In this document: positions 1 through 7,813 of the stretch, piece by piece
Numbering within the stretch: the first letter of the stretch is position 1
How the letters are laid out: every line of letters starts with the position of its first letter
Assembly (NCBI GenBank): GCA_030681835.1
Contig: JAUXRN010000118.1
Span: forward strand, 1 to 64,000
DNA: 64,000 nt
Reading direction: 5' to 3'
Source of the DNA: Actinomycetota bacterium
GTDB lineage: Bacteria > Actinomycetota > Actinomycetes > S36-B12
Translations under genes and position numbers: made by a program
The notes under the pieces: generated by a model
Told to the model about the DNA's origin: nothing
The model's database searches: none
Seen by the model: the letters and a program-made list of their open reading frames with translations, nothing else

Positions 1-179
1 GCCGGCGACGACAGGCTCGCCGAGGGGGACGACGCGACGGCCGACGGGCCGTCCGACGACGACGGGCTCGACGCGGAGGGCGAGGGTGCACGAGTCGCCG
101 CACGCCATCCGAGGATGGTGACCAGGACCAAGACGCTCACCACGCCGATGCCGATCGCGGTGTTCACTGCCGGCCTCAT
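1..179 (-). CDS. Partial exported Ser/Pro-rich protein, C-terminus beyond left edge
   Basis: An open minus-strand frame starts at ATG 179-177 and runs without a stop off the left edge (59 codons visible). The first residues are MRPAVNTAIGIG, followed by a hydrophobic stretch of about 16 residues ending near W25. This looks like a signal anchor or uncleaved signal peptide. After it comes a Ser/Pro/Ala-rich linker typical of actinobacterial exported or membrane-anchored proteins. Its ATG overlaps the TGA of the upstream acetyltransferase (ATGA, 176-179), so the two are probably translationally coupled and share the promoter near 939-955. The functional domain lies outside the window, so no function can be given. 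Confidence 0.7.
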   Translation of the reverse strand, partial: MRPAVNTAIGIGVVSVLVLVTILGWRAATRAPSPSASSPSSSDGPSAVASSPSASLSSP

Positions 180-892
180 CCCGTGAAGCCACCCAGGGAC
201 AGTTCCATGTGCACCAGTGGACGACCATCACGCGTCACGCTTTCGGACACTGCCCGCCAACCACGATGCTCGTAGAAGTCGCGGCCAGAGGCGTTCTCTC
301 GTTCGCGTACCAAGTGCAGGCTGGCAGCACCGGCCTGCTGAGCCCCCTCGACGTAGGCACGCAGCAAGGCCGCCCCGACTCCCCGCCGACGATGCCCCGC
401 CGTCGTGCAGATGTACAGCAGTTCGCCGTGGCGAGGCTCCGCTGACGGGCGGCGTGGCCTCACCGCCCTCGAAACGAAGCGCCGCGCGTACCACAGCGCT
501 CGCCGCCGCGCGAAGTCGCTCCAGAGCGAGGGGCGGCGCGCGAGAGCCGAAGCGCCGGCGGCCGCAAGCACGGGAGCCGCCGGTCCGTTCATCAGCCGGT
601 CATGTGCGGCATCGTCGACTGTACCCACGAGGTATCCCACGAGGCCCGAGCCATCGCGCTGTTCCGCGACCAGGCCGATCGCGGCCGGCGAGCGGAAGTA
701 CTGCTGGAAGTAGCGCGCCATGAACGCCGGCCCGAGCCGGGCATAGAAGCCATCAGGGAACTGCCGAAGGTGGACCTGAACGATCAAGGCAAGATCGCGT
801 GCCTCAACCAACCGGACATCGAACGCAGCCGGAGCAGCCGTGCCGAGGCCGGCCGAGGCGGGGAACACGGGCAGCATGGTCGGCGATGTCAT
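176..892 (-). CDS. GNAT-family N-acetyltransferase
   Basis: A 238-residue protein with a GCN5-type acetyltransferase fold. The acetyl-CoA loop is seen in the RRRGVGAALL segment around residues 170-180, preceded by a beta-strand (ELLYICTTAG) and followed by a C-terminal part containing NASGRDFYEHRGW, the usual end of the fold. The substrate cannot be read from the sequence. Start is ATG 892; the Shine-Dalgarno sequence is poor. It is the first gene of a minus-strand unit with the exported protein at 1-179. A CopR-like direct repeat lies 47-63 bases upstream of the start, so it may belong to the metal regulon of this island, although GNAT proteins have no necessary link to copper. Confidence 0.85.
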   Translation of the reverse strand: MTSPTMLPVFPASAGLGTAAPAAFDVRLVEARDLALIVQVHLRQFPDGFYARLGPAFMARYFQQYFRSPAAIGLVAEQRDGSGLVGYLVGTVDDAAHDRLMNGPAAPVLAAAGASALARRPSLWSDFARRRALWYARRFVSRAVRPRRPSAEPRHGELLYICTTAGHRRRGVGAALLRAYVEGAQQAGAASLHLVRERENASGRDFYEHRGWRAVSESVTRDGRPLVHMELSLGGFTG

Positions 893-938
893 GAGTCCAC
901 CGTGGGGCCGGACCGGTACAGGTTCGTTCAGGGAATCC

Positions 939-955
939 TCAAGGAATGATCAAGG
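939..955 (-). promoter_or_regulatory. CopR-like tandem operator, site 1
   Basis: On the minus strand the half-sites CTTGAT and CTTGAG recur at exactly 11 bp (plus-strand tcaagg at 939 and 950). It lies 47-63 bases upstream of the acetyltransferase start at 892. It is the outermost of 13 such sites in the window. It also sits about 150 bases upstream of the divergent SHOCT/two-component operon, which has no better site of its own. Confidence 0.6.
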
Positions 956-1107
956 CGCACCCTGACGGGTTCCTCGCCGCACTCGGCGGGCGCCACGAAT
1001 GCACGCAGAACCTTAACGATCACCGCAGCACGACGTCAAAAGTGCGCGCGGATGATGGTCTTCAGAGCCAGTGAAAGCGAGCGGGCCGGAATGAAGGGAG
1101 CACGGCG

Positions 1108-1386
1108 ATGATGGATTGGTACGGAGGTGGCCTCAACGGGGCCGCACCGTTCATGTGGATCGGGATGGGCCTGTTCTGGATCGTCCTGATCGGCTTGATC
1201 GTCTTCCTCGTGGTGCGCCTGCTGCCTGGCAGCGGGACTGCAAGCCAGCCGCCTGCCGCATCCGGCCCGCGGCCGGAGGAGTCCGCCGAGCAGATCCTTG
1301 ACCGGCTGTTCGCCACTGGCGAGATCGATGAGCAGACGTACCGTGCCCGACGAGGCGCGCTTAGCGAAATGAGGAAGCAGTCATGA
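1108..1386 (+). CDS. Small membrane protein with C-terminal SHOCT domain
   Basis: A 92-residue protein: a short Gly-rich N-terminus, one transmembrane helix (about residues 17-42), a Pro/Ala linker, and a C-terminal SHOCT motif (LDRLFATGEIDEQTYRARR, residues 64-82). SHOCT is a short two-helix element, usually at protein ends and of unknown biochemical role. The Shine-Dalgarno sequence AAGGGAG stands 7 bases before ATG 1108. It overlaps the next gene (ATGA, 1383-1386) and so heads an operon with a secreted PepSY-like protein and a response regulator/kinase pair. Paralogues at 32272-32544 and 53211-53468 occupy equivalent positions next to a two-component system or a cupredoxin, which links the family to metal stress in this genome. 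Confidence 0.85.
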   Translation: MMDWYGGGLNGAAPFMWIGMGLFWIVLIGLIVFLVVRLLPGSGTASQPPAASGPRPEESAEQILDRLFATGEIDEQTYRARRGALSEMRKQS

Positions 1387-1946
1387 ACGCATCACGACGC
1401 ATGTACACGGTGGCCATCGGCGCAGCGAGCGTGGTGCTCGCCGGAACCATGATCGGTGCCGTGGCGTATGCCGCCGACGGTGGACCGACCGGGAGCAACG
1501 ACAGTTCCTGGAACCAGGGGATGAACGGCGGGATGATGAACGGCGGCTGGAACACTGGCGGGATGATGAACGGCGGCTGGAACAGCGGCGGGATGTTCGG
1601 CCAAGGGTGGGATCAAGGCGCCTCCGAGGAGGCTGCCGCGGTGACGCTGGGCCAGGCCACGAAGATTGCCGGTGACTGGATTGCGGCGAACTACCCGGGC
1701 GCCACGGTCGGCGTGGGGACACCGATGCCGATCGGGTACTGGTTCGTGGCCAGCAAGGACGGCAGCACCATCGCGCACGTCATGGTCAACGACGACACCG
1801 GCCAGGTCCTGGCCACCAACGGCCGGAGCTTCGGCGGCATGATGGGCGGCGGGTGGGGCAACGCCACCAATGGCACCAATGGAGGCGGAATGATGGGTCA
1901 GGGTCAATGGGCTGCATCACCGGCCATGAGTGGTCGCAGCGCCTGA
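1383..1946 (+). CDS. Secreted Met/Gly/Asn-rich protein with PepSY-like domain
   Basis: A 187-residue exported protein. A signal peptide (residues 1-30, likely cut after AVAYA) precedes a low-complexity segment of near-identical repeats of the type GGMMNGGWN (residues 43-70). A folded part of about 70 residues follows (TLGQATKIAGDWIAANYPGA ... VMVNDDTGQVLATN), resembling the PepSY fold, and then a second Gly/Met-rich tail. Met-rich extracellular segments commonly bind Cu(I); here that is inferred from composition only. It is translationally coupled to the SHOCT gene upstream, and its stop lies 2 bases before the response-regulator start, so it is likely co-regulated with the sensor system and could buffer copper outside the membrane. 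Confidence 0.75.
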   Translation: MNASRRMYTVAIGAASVVLAGTMIGAVAYAADGGPTGSNDSSWNQGMNGGMMNGGWNTGGMMNGGWNSGGMFGQGWDQGASEEAAAVTLGQATKIAGDWIAANYPGATVGVGTPMPIGYWFVASKDGSTIAHVMVNDDTGQVLATNGRSFGGMMGGGWGNATNGTNGGGMMGQGQWAASPAMSGRSA

Positions 1947-1948
1947 CG

Positions 1949-2662
1949 ATGGCCGAAACTGGATCCCAGGACGACCCGCTGCATGTCCTCGTCATCGAAG
2001 ACGAGGACATGATCCGGCGGGTCGTCGTGGGCTATCTGGAGCAGGCAGGCTACCGGGTCACGGAGGCTGCGGAAGGTCACGCGGGCGTCGACCTGGCTCG
2101 GAGCGAATCACCGGACGTGTTGGTCCTGGACGTCGGCCTGCCGGGTATCGACGGCATCGAGGTGTGCCGGCAGGTACGGACTTTCACCGACGCGTACATC
2201 ATCATGCTGACGGCACGCAGTGACGAGGTCGACAAGCTCATCGGACTGTCCGTCGGCGCGGACGACTACCTGACCAAGCCATTCAGTCCGCGAGAGTTGG
2301 TGGCGAGGATCAAGGTCATGCTGCGTCGACCGAGAGCGCAACCGGTCGCAGGCGACGTGCAGGCACGTGTGTTCGGCGAACTCCGGGTCGATCCTGAATC
2401 CCGTGAGGTGACCCTTGCGGGTGCGCCCATCGACGTCACCCGCACGGAGTTCGACATCCTGGACGTTCTCAGCGCGAATCCGCGCCGCGTGCACAGCCGC
2501 GCCCGCCTCGTCGACGAGGTCTGGGGTCAGGGCTGGGTCGGCGACGAGAGGGTCGTGGACGTGCACGTCGCCCATATCCGCGCCAAGCTCGGCGAGGACG
2601 TCGCCGAGCCCCGGTACGTGCTGACCGTTCGTGGCGTCGGGTTCAAGATGGGTCCTGGGTGA
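1949..2662 (+). CDS. OmpR/PhoB-family response regulator (copper-type, system A)
   Basis: A 237-residue two-domain regulator. The receiver domain (residues 11-125) has the acidic pair E17/D18, phospho-acceptor D61 in VLDVGLPG, the conserved Thr of MLTAR and the Lys of LTKPFSP. The C-terminal winged helix (about 140-235) has the usual EFDILDVL and VDVHVAHIRAKL segments. ATG 1949 is preferred to the longer frame because it follows the TGA of the previous gene directly and begins at the receiver strand. The stop overlaps the kinase start (GTGA, 2659-2662). Regulators of this family bind tandem direct repeats with a period of about 11 bp, exactly the spacing of the 13 repeats in this island. Its close paralogue is at 32572-33282. 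Confidence 0.93.
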   Translation: MAETGSQDDPLHVLVIEDEDMIRRVVVGYLEQAGYRVTEAAEGHAGVDLARSESPDVLVLDVGLPGIDGIEVCRQVRTFTDAYIIMLTARSDEVDKLIGLSVGADDYLTKPFSPRELVARIKVMLRRPRAQPVAGDVQARVFGELRVDPESREVTLAGAPIDVTRTEFDILDVLSANPRRVHSRARLVDEVWGQGWVGDERVVDVHVAHIRAKLGEDVAEPRYVLTVRGVGFKMGPG

Positions 2663-3768
2663 GCGGGCCTGGCGATCCGCGCGGGCCACGGTTGCGCACG
2701 CGCATCCTGGGCGCCATGGCGCTGGTGGTCCTTGCCGGTGCCGGAACCCTTGTCATCGTCTCTCTCCTGCTCGCCCCTGCGATCTTCTACAACCACCTCC
2801 AACAGGCCGGGCTCGCCCGGAACGATGTGCTCGCCACCCACGTGGACGAGGGATTCGCGACCGCGATCGTCGTCTCGACCCTCGTGGGGGTCGGCATCGC
2901 CACGGCCGTTGCCGCCGCGATGGCGACACTCGTGTCACGGCGCATCAGCCGGCCCGTCGCGATCGCGGCCTCGGCGACCACCCGGCTCGCGAGCGGCGAC
3001 TACTCGGCCAGGGTCCCGTCACCTCACATGGGTCCGGAGCTCGATTCCCTGGCGGACGGCGTCAACTCCCTGGCCGAACGGCTCGAAGCCACCGAGGGAG
3101 CACGCATCCGGCTCATGGCCGACCTGGCCCACGAGCTCCGCACGCCGCTGGCCGCCATCGATGCCACCGTCGAAGCGATCACTGACGGCGTGCTGGCAGC
3201 GGACGAGCAGACCCTGGCGACCTTGACTGCAAACGCCCAGCGGCTTTCGCGCTTGGTTGACGACGTTGCCTCCGTTTCCCGTGCCGAGGAGCGCTCCTTC
3301 CGGCTGACCATCTCCGAGGTGGACCTGGCCGAGCTTGCCCGACTGGCGATTGCCAGCACCTCGGCTCTCGTGACGGCCAAGGGAGTCGACGTCACTGCAC
3401 CGCCGGGGCTCGGGCCGTTGGTGCGCGTCGACCGCGATCGCATCCTCGAAGTGATCGGCCAGCTGCTCGCCAACGCCCTCAACGCGTGCTCGGCCGGGGA
3501 CCGCATCACGGTAGACGTGTCGTCATCCGGCTCGGACGCCCTGCTCACGGTCAGCGATACCGGGACCGGCTTCGCGCCCGACGATGCCGATCGACTGTTC
3601 CAGCGATTCTTCCGTGCGAGCCCGACGCATTCACCGGGCGCGGGCAGCGGCATCGGGCTCACCATCGCGAGGTCCCTTACCGAGGCGCACGGCGGAACCC
3701 TCACGGCGGCAAGCGCAGGACCGGGCACAGGAGCCACTTTCACGCTGACGCTTCCTAAGCCCGCCTGA
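2659..3768 (+). CDS. Two-component sensor histidine kinase (system A)
   Basis: A 369-residue membrane kinase. Two transmembrane helices (about 17-42 and 70-95) flank a short extracytoplasmic loop of about 30 residues. HAMP follows, then a dimerisation/phosphotransfer domain with H158 in DLAHELRTPLA, and an HATPase domain with N, G1 (DTGTGF) and G2 (GSGIGL) boxes. The loop carries HLQQAG and THVDEGFA; the paralogous kinase at 33279-34382 has HLVHAG and HAEEAFA at matching places. These His and acidic positions are the best candidates for metal sensing, which is inference. It overlaps the response-regulator stop by GTGA, so the pair is coupled. Confidence 0.93.
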   Translation: MSGPGDPRGPRLRTRILGAMALVVLAGAGTLVIVSLLLAPAIFYNHLQQAGLARNDVLATHVDEGFATAIVVSTLVGVGIATAVAAAMATLVSRRISRPVAIAASATTRLASGDYSARVPSPHMGPELDSLADGVNSLAERLEATEGARIRLMADLAHELRTPLAAIDATVEAITDGVLAADEQTLATLTANAQRLSRLVDDVASVSRAEERSFRLTISEVDLAELARLAIASTSALVTAKGVDVTAPPGLGPLVRVDRDRILEVIGQLLANALNACSAGDRITVDVSSSGSDALLTVSDTGTGFAPDDADRLFQRFFRASPTHSPGAGSGIGLTIARSLTEAHGGTLTAASAGPGTGATFTLTLPKPA

Positions 3769-3809
3769 GTCGGGCACTGACGTCGTCGGATGACGTCGGG
3801 ACCTGCACG

Positions 3810-4121
3810 TCAAGCCCTGCCTGCCCTTTCCAGCGCGGCAACGAGCTGCGCGGTCGTTGGTGAGCCCTGGAGCCCCTCGGGAGTGCGGTATAGGCGGCAC
3901 GACAGGCCCACCTGAAGTGACGGGTCCTCGAATGGGTCGCGGCCGTCAATGAGGATCGTCGGCGATCCCCGGAAGCCCGCGGCCTCCGCCTTGGCTCGCG
4001 TGTCAATCACCTCGTAGCTCACCGCCACCGGGACACCGACCTGCGCCGCCGCCGCGTGCAGGCACTCATCCAGGACGTGCCAACTTGGGCAGTCCCCGAA
4101 GTACTGGATCGTCGCTTCCAT
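3810..4121 (-). CDS. Small thioredoxin-like protein (CPSWHVLDEC type)
   Basis: About 103 residues. The N-terminus MEATIQYFGDCPSWHVLDEC has a Cys pair separated by eight residues instead of CxxC. This resembles the thioredoxin-like proteins often found with metal or organomercury genes. The middle part (GFRGSPTILIDGRDPF) is the cis-Pro region of the thioredoxin fold. ATG 4121 is chosen over the longer frame because the domain begins there and the upstream gene ends at 4135. It is the last gene of a four-gene minus-strand unit with a redoxin, a CcdA-like protein and a second thioredoxin-like protein, so it probably takes part in thiol exchange across the membrane. It converges on the sensor kinase gene. 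Confidence 0.75.
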   Translation of the reverse strand: MEATIQYFGDCPSWHVLDECLHAAAAQVGVPVAVSYEVIDTRAKAEAAGFRGSPTILIDGRDPFEDPSLQVGLSCRLYRTPEGLQGSPTTAQLVAALERAGRA

Positions 4122-4134
4122 GCGGGCCAGGCCC

Positions 4135-4761
4135 TCAGCCGGCCAGCGCACCCACGGCCTGGGCCAGCAGGTCATCGGGATTGAGCCACATTCCGGGATA
4201 CTCCCCATACCAACGCTGCATTCCGGTGGCGTCGATCACGACGAAGCTGTGCCCAGGCAGGTTCGAGTGCATCCCCTTCCCAATGGTCCCGTAGGCGGCG
4301 GACACGGCGCCGTCATCGAGAAGGAATGGCGTGCGCACATCGTTGAGAGCCATGTCAGCGACGATCTGCTCGCGCGTGTTCATCACGATGGGCAGGACCA
4401 CCAGGTTCGCGGCGGCGAACTGGCTGCTGGCCTTCTCGATCTCCGCCATCTGGACCAGGCATGACTGGCATCCGGCGCCTTCGCTGAAGTAGAGCACGAC
4501 GTTCTGCCCACGGAAGTCGCTGAGGCTGCGCGTCTCACCACTCGTGTCCGTGAGGGTGAAGGGGGGTGCCGCGCGCATCGTGGTCGACTCGTTGGGTCGA
4601 CTCGTCGCGAGGCCCACCGCGACTGCGGCAGCGATGAGCACCACTCCGGCGCCCCAGGCGAACCGAGCCGTGCGGCGGCTCTTCCGGGACTTCTGCTCGT
4701 CGCTCGCCTCGAGTTCGCGGATCGACCGCCCGCGCTGCCTGGTCGCACGCCCACTGGTCAC
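4135..4761 (-). CDS. Membrane-anchored peroxiredoxin-like (AhpC/TSA) protein
   Basis: A 208-residue protein: a basic cytoplasmic N-terminus, one membrane anchor (about residues 33-54), then an extracytoplasmic redoxin domain. PPFTLTDTSGETRSLSDFRG is the typical entry into the AhpC/TSA fold. YFSEGAGCQSCLVQM holds a CxxC pair instead of the single peroxidatic Cys. The later cis-Pro region appears as LPGHSFVVID. Its start overlaps the end of the CcdA-like gene (4758-4761), which suggests that CcdA keeps it reduced. The role could be disulfide reduction or peroxide removal outside the cell, and the sequence does not decide between them. Confidence 0.82.
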   Translation of the reverse strand: MTSGRATRQRGRSIRELEASDEQKSRKSRRTARFAWGAGVVLIAAAVAVGLATSRPNESTTMRAAPPFTLTDTSGETRSLSDFRGQNVVLYFSEGAGCQSCLVQMAEIEKASSQFAAANLVVLPIVMNTREQIVADMALNDVRTPFLLDDGAVSAAYGTIGKGMHSNLPGHSFVVIDATGMQRWYGEYPGMWLNPDDLLAQAVGALAG

Positions 4762-5741
4762 TTGCCTACCTCCTTGTTGCTGGTTGACCCGGATCCGGAC
4801 GGGTGGCAGTGTCCTGGTCCGGCTTCGGCGCCTGGCGGATTCTGATCAGGGACGTCCGGCCCGGACGTCTGCCGCCGGTCCGGTGCTCGTCGACGAAGCG
4901 TGGCCATCACGAACACTCCCGCAAGCAGGACCAGGCCCAATCCGAGGAAGGCCTCGGGCACAGGGGCCAGCCACGCCTGGATCTGGGTGAACGCCACTGC
5001 GATGCCGGTGCCGACGGCCACCTGGAAGCCGGGGCCAGTCGTCATCGTTCCGGTGTCGGCGAGGTACAAGACGAAGGCGCCCATGATCGCGAAGGCGGCG
5101 GCTACGCCGATGTTGATCGTGTTGGTGTGCAGCGTGCGTCCGCGGGGCAGGTGGAGCGTCACCGGGCGCGCCTGCAGGAAGCGGCGCTCGCCGAGCCGGA
5201 ACCGGTCCCACAGCAGGGCCATCACCAGGAGCGGGAAGACCATGCCGAAGACGTAGGCCAGCCCGAGTACCAGGCCCCCGACGGCACTCCCGGACAGGGC
5301 GGAAAGGGTCATGACGCCGACCAGCACAGGGGCGCAGCACGCGGACGCGACACCCGAGAAGACGCCGAGGGCGAAGAAGCTGGCGGAGTCTCCACCGCGG
5401 GTATCGGGCGCGCGCAGGAAGGATGGCAGGCTCCACATGCGGCCGCTGAGCGACCACGCAGCGAGCAGCAGCATGAGGATTCCTCCGGCCGCGTACAGCC
5501 ACTGGTGGTACTGGGCGATTGCTGCCGACAACAGGCTCATCCCGAGGGTAAGGGGGATCAGCACCATGGCCAATCCAGCCGCGAAGACGAACGTCAGCGG
5601 AAGGAGGCGCCAGCGACGGTTCTTGACGGCCACCGCAAGGTAGCTCGGGGCCAGGAAGACGATGCAGCAGGGGGCGAACAGGGCGACGCCGCCCGCGAGG
5701 AATGCCGCAAGCACGGAGCCCGTTGTCAGCAGGTCGGTCAT
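4758..5741 (-). CDS. CcdA/DsbD-like thiol transporter with PCC-type cysteines
   Basis: A 327-residue protein with 6-7 predicted membrane helices, of the CcdA/DsbD transmembrane family. These proteins move reducing equivalents from cytoplasmic thioredoxin to extracytoplasmic redox proteins. The two membrane cysteine sites are APCCIVFLAP (near residue 25) and SACCAPVLVG (near 135), so each site holds a Cys-Cys pair where usual CcdA proteins have a single Cys. A Pro/Gly-rich C-terminal tail follows the last helix. It overlaps both neighbours by four bases, giving the tight order thioredoxin-CcdA-redoxin. A second, more ordinary CcdA lies at 7041-7808. Confidence 0.88.
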   Translation of the reverse strand: MTDLLTTGSVLAAFLAGGVALFAPCCIVFLAPSYLAVAVKNRRWRLLPLTFVFAAGLAMVLIPLTLGMSLLSAAIAQYHQWLYAAGGILMLLLAAWSLSGRMWSLPSFLRAPDTRGGDSASFFALGVFSGVASACCAPVLVGVMTLSALSGSAVGGLVLGLAYVFGMVFPLLVMALLWDRFRLGERRFLQARPVTLHLPRGRTLHTNTINIGVAAAFAIMGAFVLYLADTGTMTTGPGFQVAVGTGIAVAFTQIQAWLAPVPEAFLGLGLVLLAGVFVMATLRRRAPDRRQTSGPDVPDQNPPGAEAGPGHCHPSGSGSTSNKEVGK

Positions 5742-6058
5742 GGCGTGCTCGGCTGACGGACGGCCGCCTTCTCGGCGAGCAGCTTGCGCAGACGACCGCG
5801 AGGCAGTCGCCCCGAGCTGACATATTCACCATCGAGGAGCACCAATGGGCTCATCGACGCACCGAACTGCTGGATCAGGCCCGAGCCCTCGGGGCTCGTG
5901 AAGCGCACCCGCGTGACGTGGAGGGGGTGTTCCCGCGCGATCTCGGCGATCGCGGATTCGGCATCTGCACAGAAGTGACAGCCGGATGAAGCGACAATGG
6001 TCACCTCGGGCAGGAGGGTCGCTGGCCCACCGTGCTCAAGCGCCGTTTCAGTGTTCAT
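5738..6058 (-). CDS. Glutaredoxin/thioredoxin-like protein with CHFC motif
   Basis: A 106-residue protein starting at ATG 6058. After a short leader, TIVASSGCHFCADAESAI contains a CxxC (C-H-F-C) active site of glutaredoxin type. FTSPEGSGLIQQFGASMSPLVLLDG corresponds to the strand with the cis-Pro region, and the C-terminal helix is basic. No signal peptide is visible, so it is probably cytoplasmic and could feed electrons to the CcdA-like protein encoded immediately downstream (ATGA overlap). It is the first gene of the unit and has a CopR-like direct repeat 46-62 bases upstream, the same distance as at the acetyltransferase. Confidence 0.85.
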   Translation of the reverse strand: MNTETALEHGGPATLLPEVTIVASSGCHFCADAESAIAEIAREHPLHVTRVRFTSPEGSGLIQQFGASMSPLVLLDGEYVSSGRLPRGRLRKLLAEKAAVRQPSTP

Positions 6059-6103
6059 GCTGCGAGTGTCTGACCCACTAGAGCAAGGATCTGAAAGTTC
6101 GGA

Positions 6104-6120
6104 TCAAGGTTTCGTCAAGG
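6104..6120 (-). promoter_or_regulatory. CopR-like tandem operator, site 2
   Basis: The minus strand reads CCTTGACGAAACCTTGATC, with two TTGA half-sites 11 bp apart. It ends 46 bases before ATG 6058 of the thioredoxin-CcdA-redoxin unit. The promoter-proximal half-site could double as the -35 element, with TCTAGT farther down as a weak -10. Confidence 0.7.
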
Positions 6121-6194
6121 TGCCTGCCGCAAGCCCCGGCGTCGGCTTCCTGTGGGACTTTCGACCTGCCGGGACACTGTCCTTGTGCCTGCTG

Positions 6195-6416
6195 TCAACG
6201 ATTGGTGCTGTCGCGGTCATCGACAGGGTGGTCCGACCAGGAGTCCGTGCCGTGCCCGCCCATCATCACCATCATCACGATCATCATCAGCGGGCACGCG
6301 AGGATGAACGCAAAGGGAAGAACTGTCGCCAGCGGCAGGCCCGCCCAGACCAGCACTACGACGACGAGGGCGCCAACGGCTGCCGTGCCGGCTACGTGCT
6401 TCATGGACATGTTCAT
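6195..6416 (-). CDS. Met-rich small membrane protein (73 aa), paralogue 1
   Basis: A 73-residue protein starting at ATG 6416, with the Shine-Dalgarno sequence GGAGAGG just upstream; the longer open frame above it is not coding. It has two predicted membrane helices. The second ends in a Met cluster (CPLMMIVMMVMMGGHG), followed by a His/Asp-rich tail. The product at 17768-17989 is a clear paralogue, with the same MNMS start, the shared block AFILACPLMM and an equal length. It resembles the small DUF2933-type membrane proteins found near copper genes. The Met and His residues suggest metal contact, but no function is established. A CopR-like repeat lies 84-100 bases upstream. Confidence 0.75.
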   Translation of the reverse strand: MNMSMKHVAGTAAVGALVVVVLVWAGLPLATVLPFAFILACPLMMIVMMVMMGGHGTDSWSDHPVDDRDSTNR

Positions 6417-6499
6417 GATGAGCCTCTCCAACGTGGGCGCTGAGTGGCGCCATGCGACAACCATCTGCCCGGATTTCTGCATTTCCCCGACAGCCCCGG

Positions 6500-6516
6500 T
6501 CAAGGTTTGCTCAAGG
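6500..6516 (-). promoter_or_regulatory. CopR-like tandem operator, site 3
   Basis: The minus strand reads CCTTGAGCAAACCTTGACC, half-sites 11 bp apart. It is placed between the Met-rich small membrane protein gene (start 6416, minus) and the DUF2752 gene (start 6576, plus). Its orientation fits the minus-strand gene, but either could be controlled. Confidence 0.7.
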
Positions 6517-6575
6517 AGTGGGCCACGTCCCGCCGCACGCTTGGAGGATGCGCTTGATCGCGGCACGCTTATGCC

Positions 6576-7016
6576 GTGACCCAGCCATCCATCGCCCTGG
6601 CCGTCACCCGGTCGGATGGCCACCGCACCCTCACGTGGCTGGCACTCGGGGCGCTCGCGGTGGCCCTCGGCCTCGCCGTGCTGGGGCTCCCCGCAGTCGA
6701 CCTCCACGGGCCGCTGCACCGCCTGGGAATCATGGATCCCTTCTGCGGCGGCACCCGCGCAGTCCGCTACACGATGCTGGGTCAGTTTGGGCTCGCCTGG
6801 ACCTACAACCCGCTTGGCATCGCGGCCGTCGGAGCGGCCGGCCTCCTCGCCGTACGTGCCTCCGTGGGAGCGGCCTTCCACCGGTGGATCAACCTCCACG
6901 TCACGTGGACCCCGCGCCTACGGTGGCTGCTCGTCGGTCTGGTGGTCGTGGTCCTGATGGTCCTCGAGGTTCGGCAGCAGGCGATCGCTTCGTTGCTCAT
7001 GCAAGGCGCTCCCTAG
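6576..7016 (+). CDS. DUF2752 family membrane protein
   Basis: A 146-residue protein with three predicted membrane helices (about 18-42, 65-90, 115-135). LHGPLHRLGIMDPFCGGTRA resembles the Cys-Pro-x-CGxTR signature of DUF2752 proteins, except that the first Cys is replaced and only one Cys remains. GTG 6576 is the only sensible start; the Shine-Dalgarno sequence is weak. It converges on the CcdA gene ending at 7041. The family has no assigned biochemical role. Its placement beside operator site 3 suggests, without proving, that it belongs to the island regulon. Confidence 0.75.
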   Translation: MTQPSIALAVTRSDGHRTLTWLALGALAVALGLAVLGLPAVDLHGPLHRLGIMDPFCGGTRAVRYTMLGQFGLAWTYNPLGIAAVGAAGLLAVRASVGAAFHRWINLHVTWTPRLRWLLVGLVVVVLMVLEVRQQAIASLLMQGAP

Positions 7017-7040
7017 AGCCGGGCATGGCCGAGCTGCCTG

Positions 7041-7808
7041 TCATAGGACCGTCTCGAATCCGCCGATCTGCACGCGCATCCAGATGCTCAGTTCCGTCCA
7101 CGCACCCGTGACGAGCAGCAGGCCGATGGCAACCATCGCCACTCCGCTGAGCCGGAGGATGAGCGGTGTCCGGCGGCGAGCCCAGGAGACCGCGGAGACG
7201 GTGGAGTCGAAAGCCAGGCCGACCACCATGAACGGCACGCCCAGGCCGATGCAGTACGCGACGGACAGGAGGGCTCCGCGGGCGGCGCTGGCCTCGGTGA
7301 ACGCGAGGGTCTGCACGACGGCGAGTACCGGCCCGATGCAGGGCGCCCAGCCCAGGCCGAACACGACGCCGAGCACCGGTGCTCCCCACAAGCCTCGGGA
7401 CGGCCGATGGGCCGACCGCCACTCGCGATTGAGTGCGGGTAGGTCGAGCAGGTAGGCGACTCCCAGGGCCACTACCAGCACGCCGAGCACCCGGGTCAGG
7501 GGTTCCTGGTAGGCGAGGAGCTGGGACCCCAGGCCGCCGAACACCAGGCCGAAGGAGACGAATACGCCCGTGAACCCGGCCACGAAGAGGGCCGTTCCGG
7601 CGATGATGACCCGGCGACGATGCCACGGAGCGATACGCACGCCGGAGCGACGCTGGTTCGCCTGCTGGCTCGCGGACATGCCGGTGACGTAGGCGACATA
7701 CCCCGGCGCTAGCGGCAGCACGCACGGGCTGAGGAACGAGACCAGGCCCGCGGCGAGTGCCAGCGGAATGGCTAGCAGCAGAGATCCGGACTGGACGACG
7801 TCGCCCAC
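7041..7808 (-). CDS. CcdA-type cytochrome c biogenesis/thiol transporter
   Basis: A 255-residue protein with six predicted helices. The two characteristic sites of CcdA are present: SFLSPCVLPLAPGY near residue 25 and LGWAPCIGPVLA near 155. CcdA passes electrons inward to outward through these cysteines. GTG 7808 is chosen because it lies 5 bases after the stop of the TlpA gene and opens the first helix; the longer frame upstream is antisense noise. Order and spacing (Lgt-like, TlpA lipoprotein, CcdA) show a single minus-strand operon in which CcdA would reduce the TlpA partner. Confidence 0.9.
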   Translation of the reverse strand: MGDVVQSGSLLLAIPLALAAGLVSFLSPCVLPLAPGYVAYVTGMSASQQANQRRSGVRIAPWHRRRVIIAGTALFVAGFTGVFVSFGLVFGGLGSQLLAYQEPLTRVLGVLVVALGVAYLLDLPALNREWRSAHRPSRGLWGAPVLGVVFGLGWAPCIGPVLAVVQTLAFTEASAARGALLSVAYCIGLGVPFMVVGLAFDSTVSAVSWARRRTPLILRLSGVAMVAIGLLLVTGAWTELSIWMRVQIGGFETVL

Positions 7809-7813
7809 TCGGG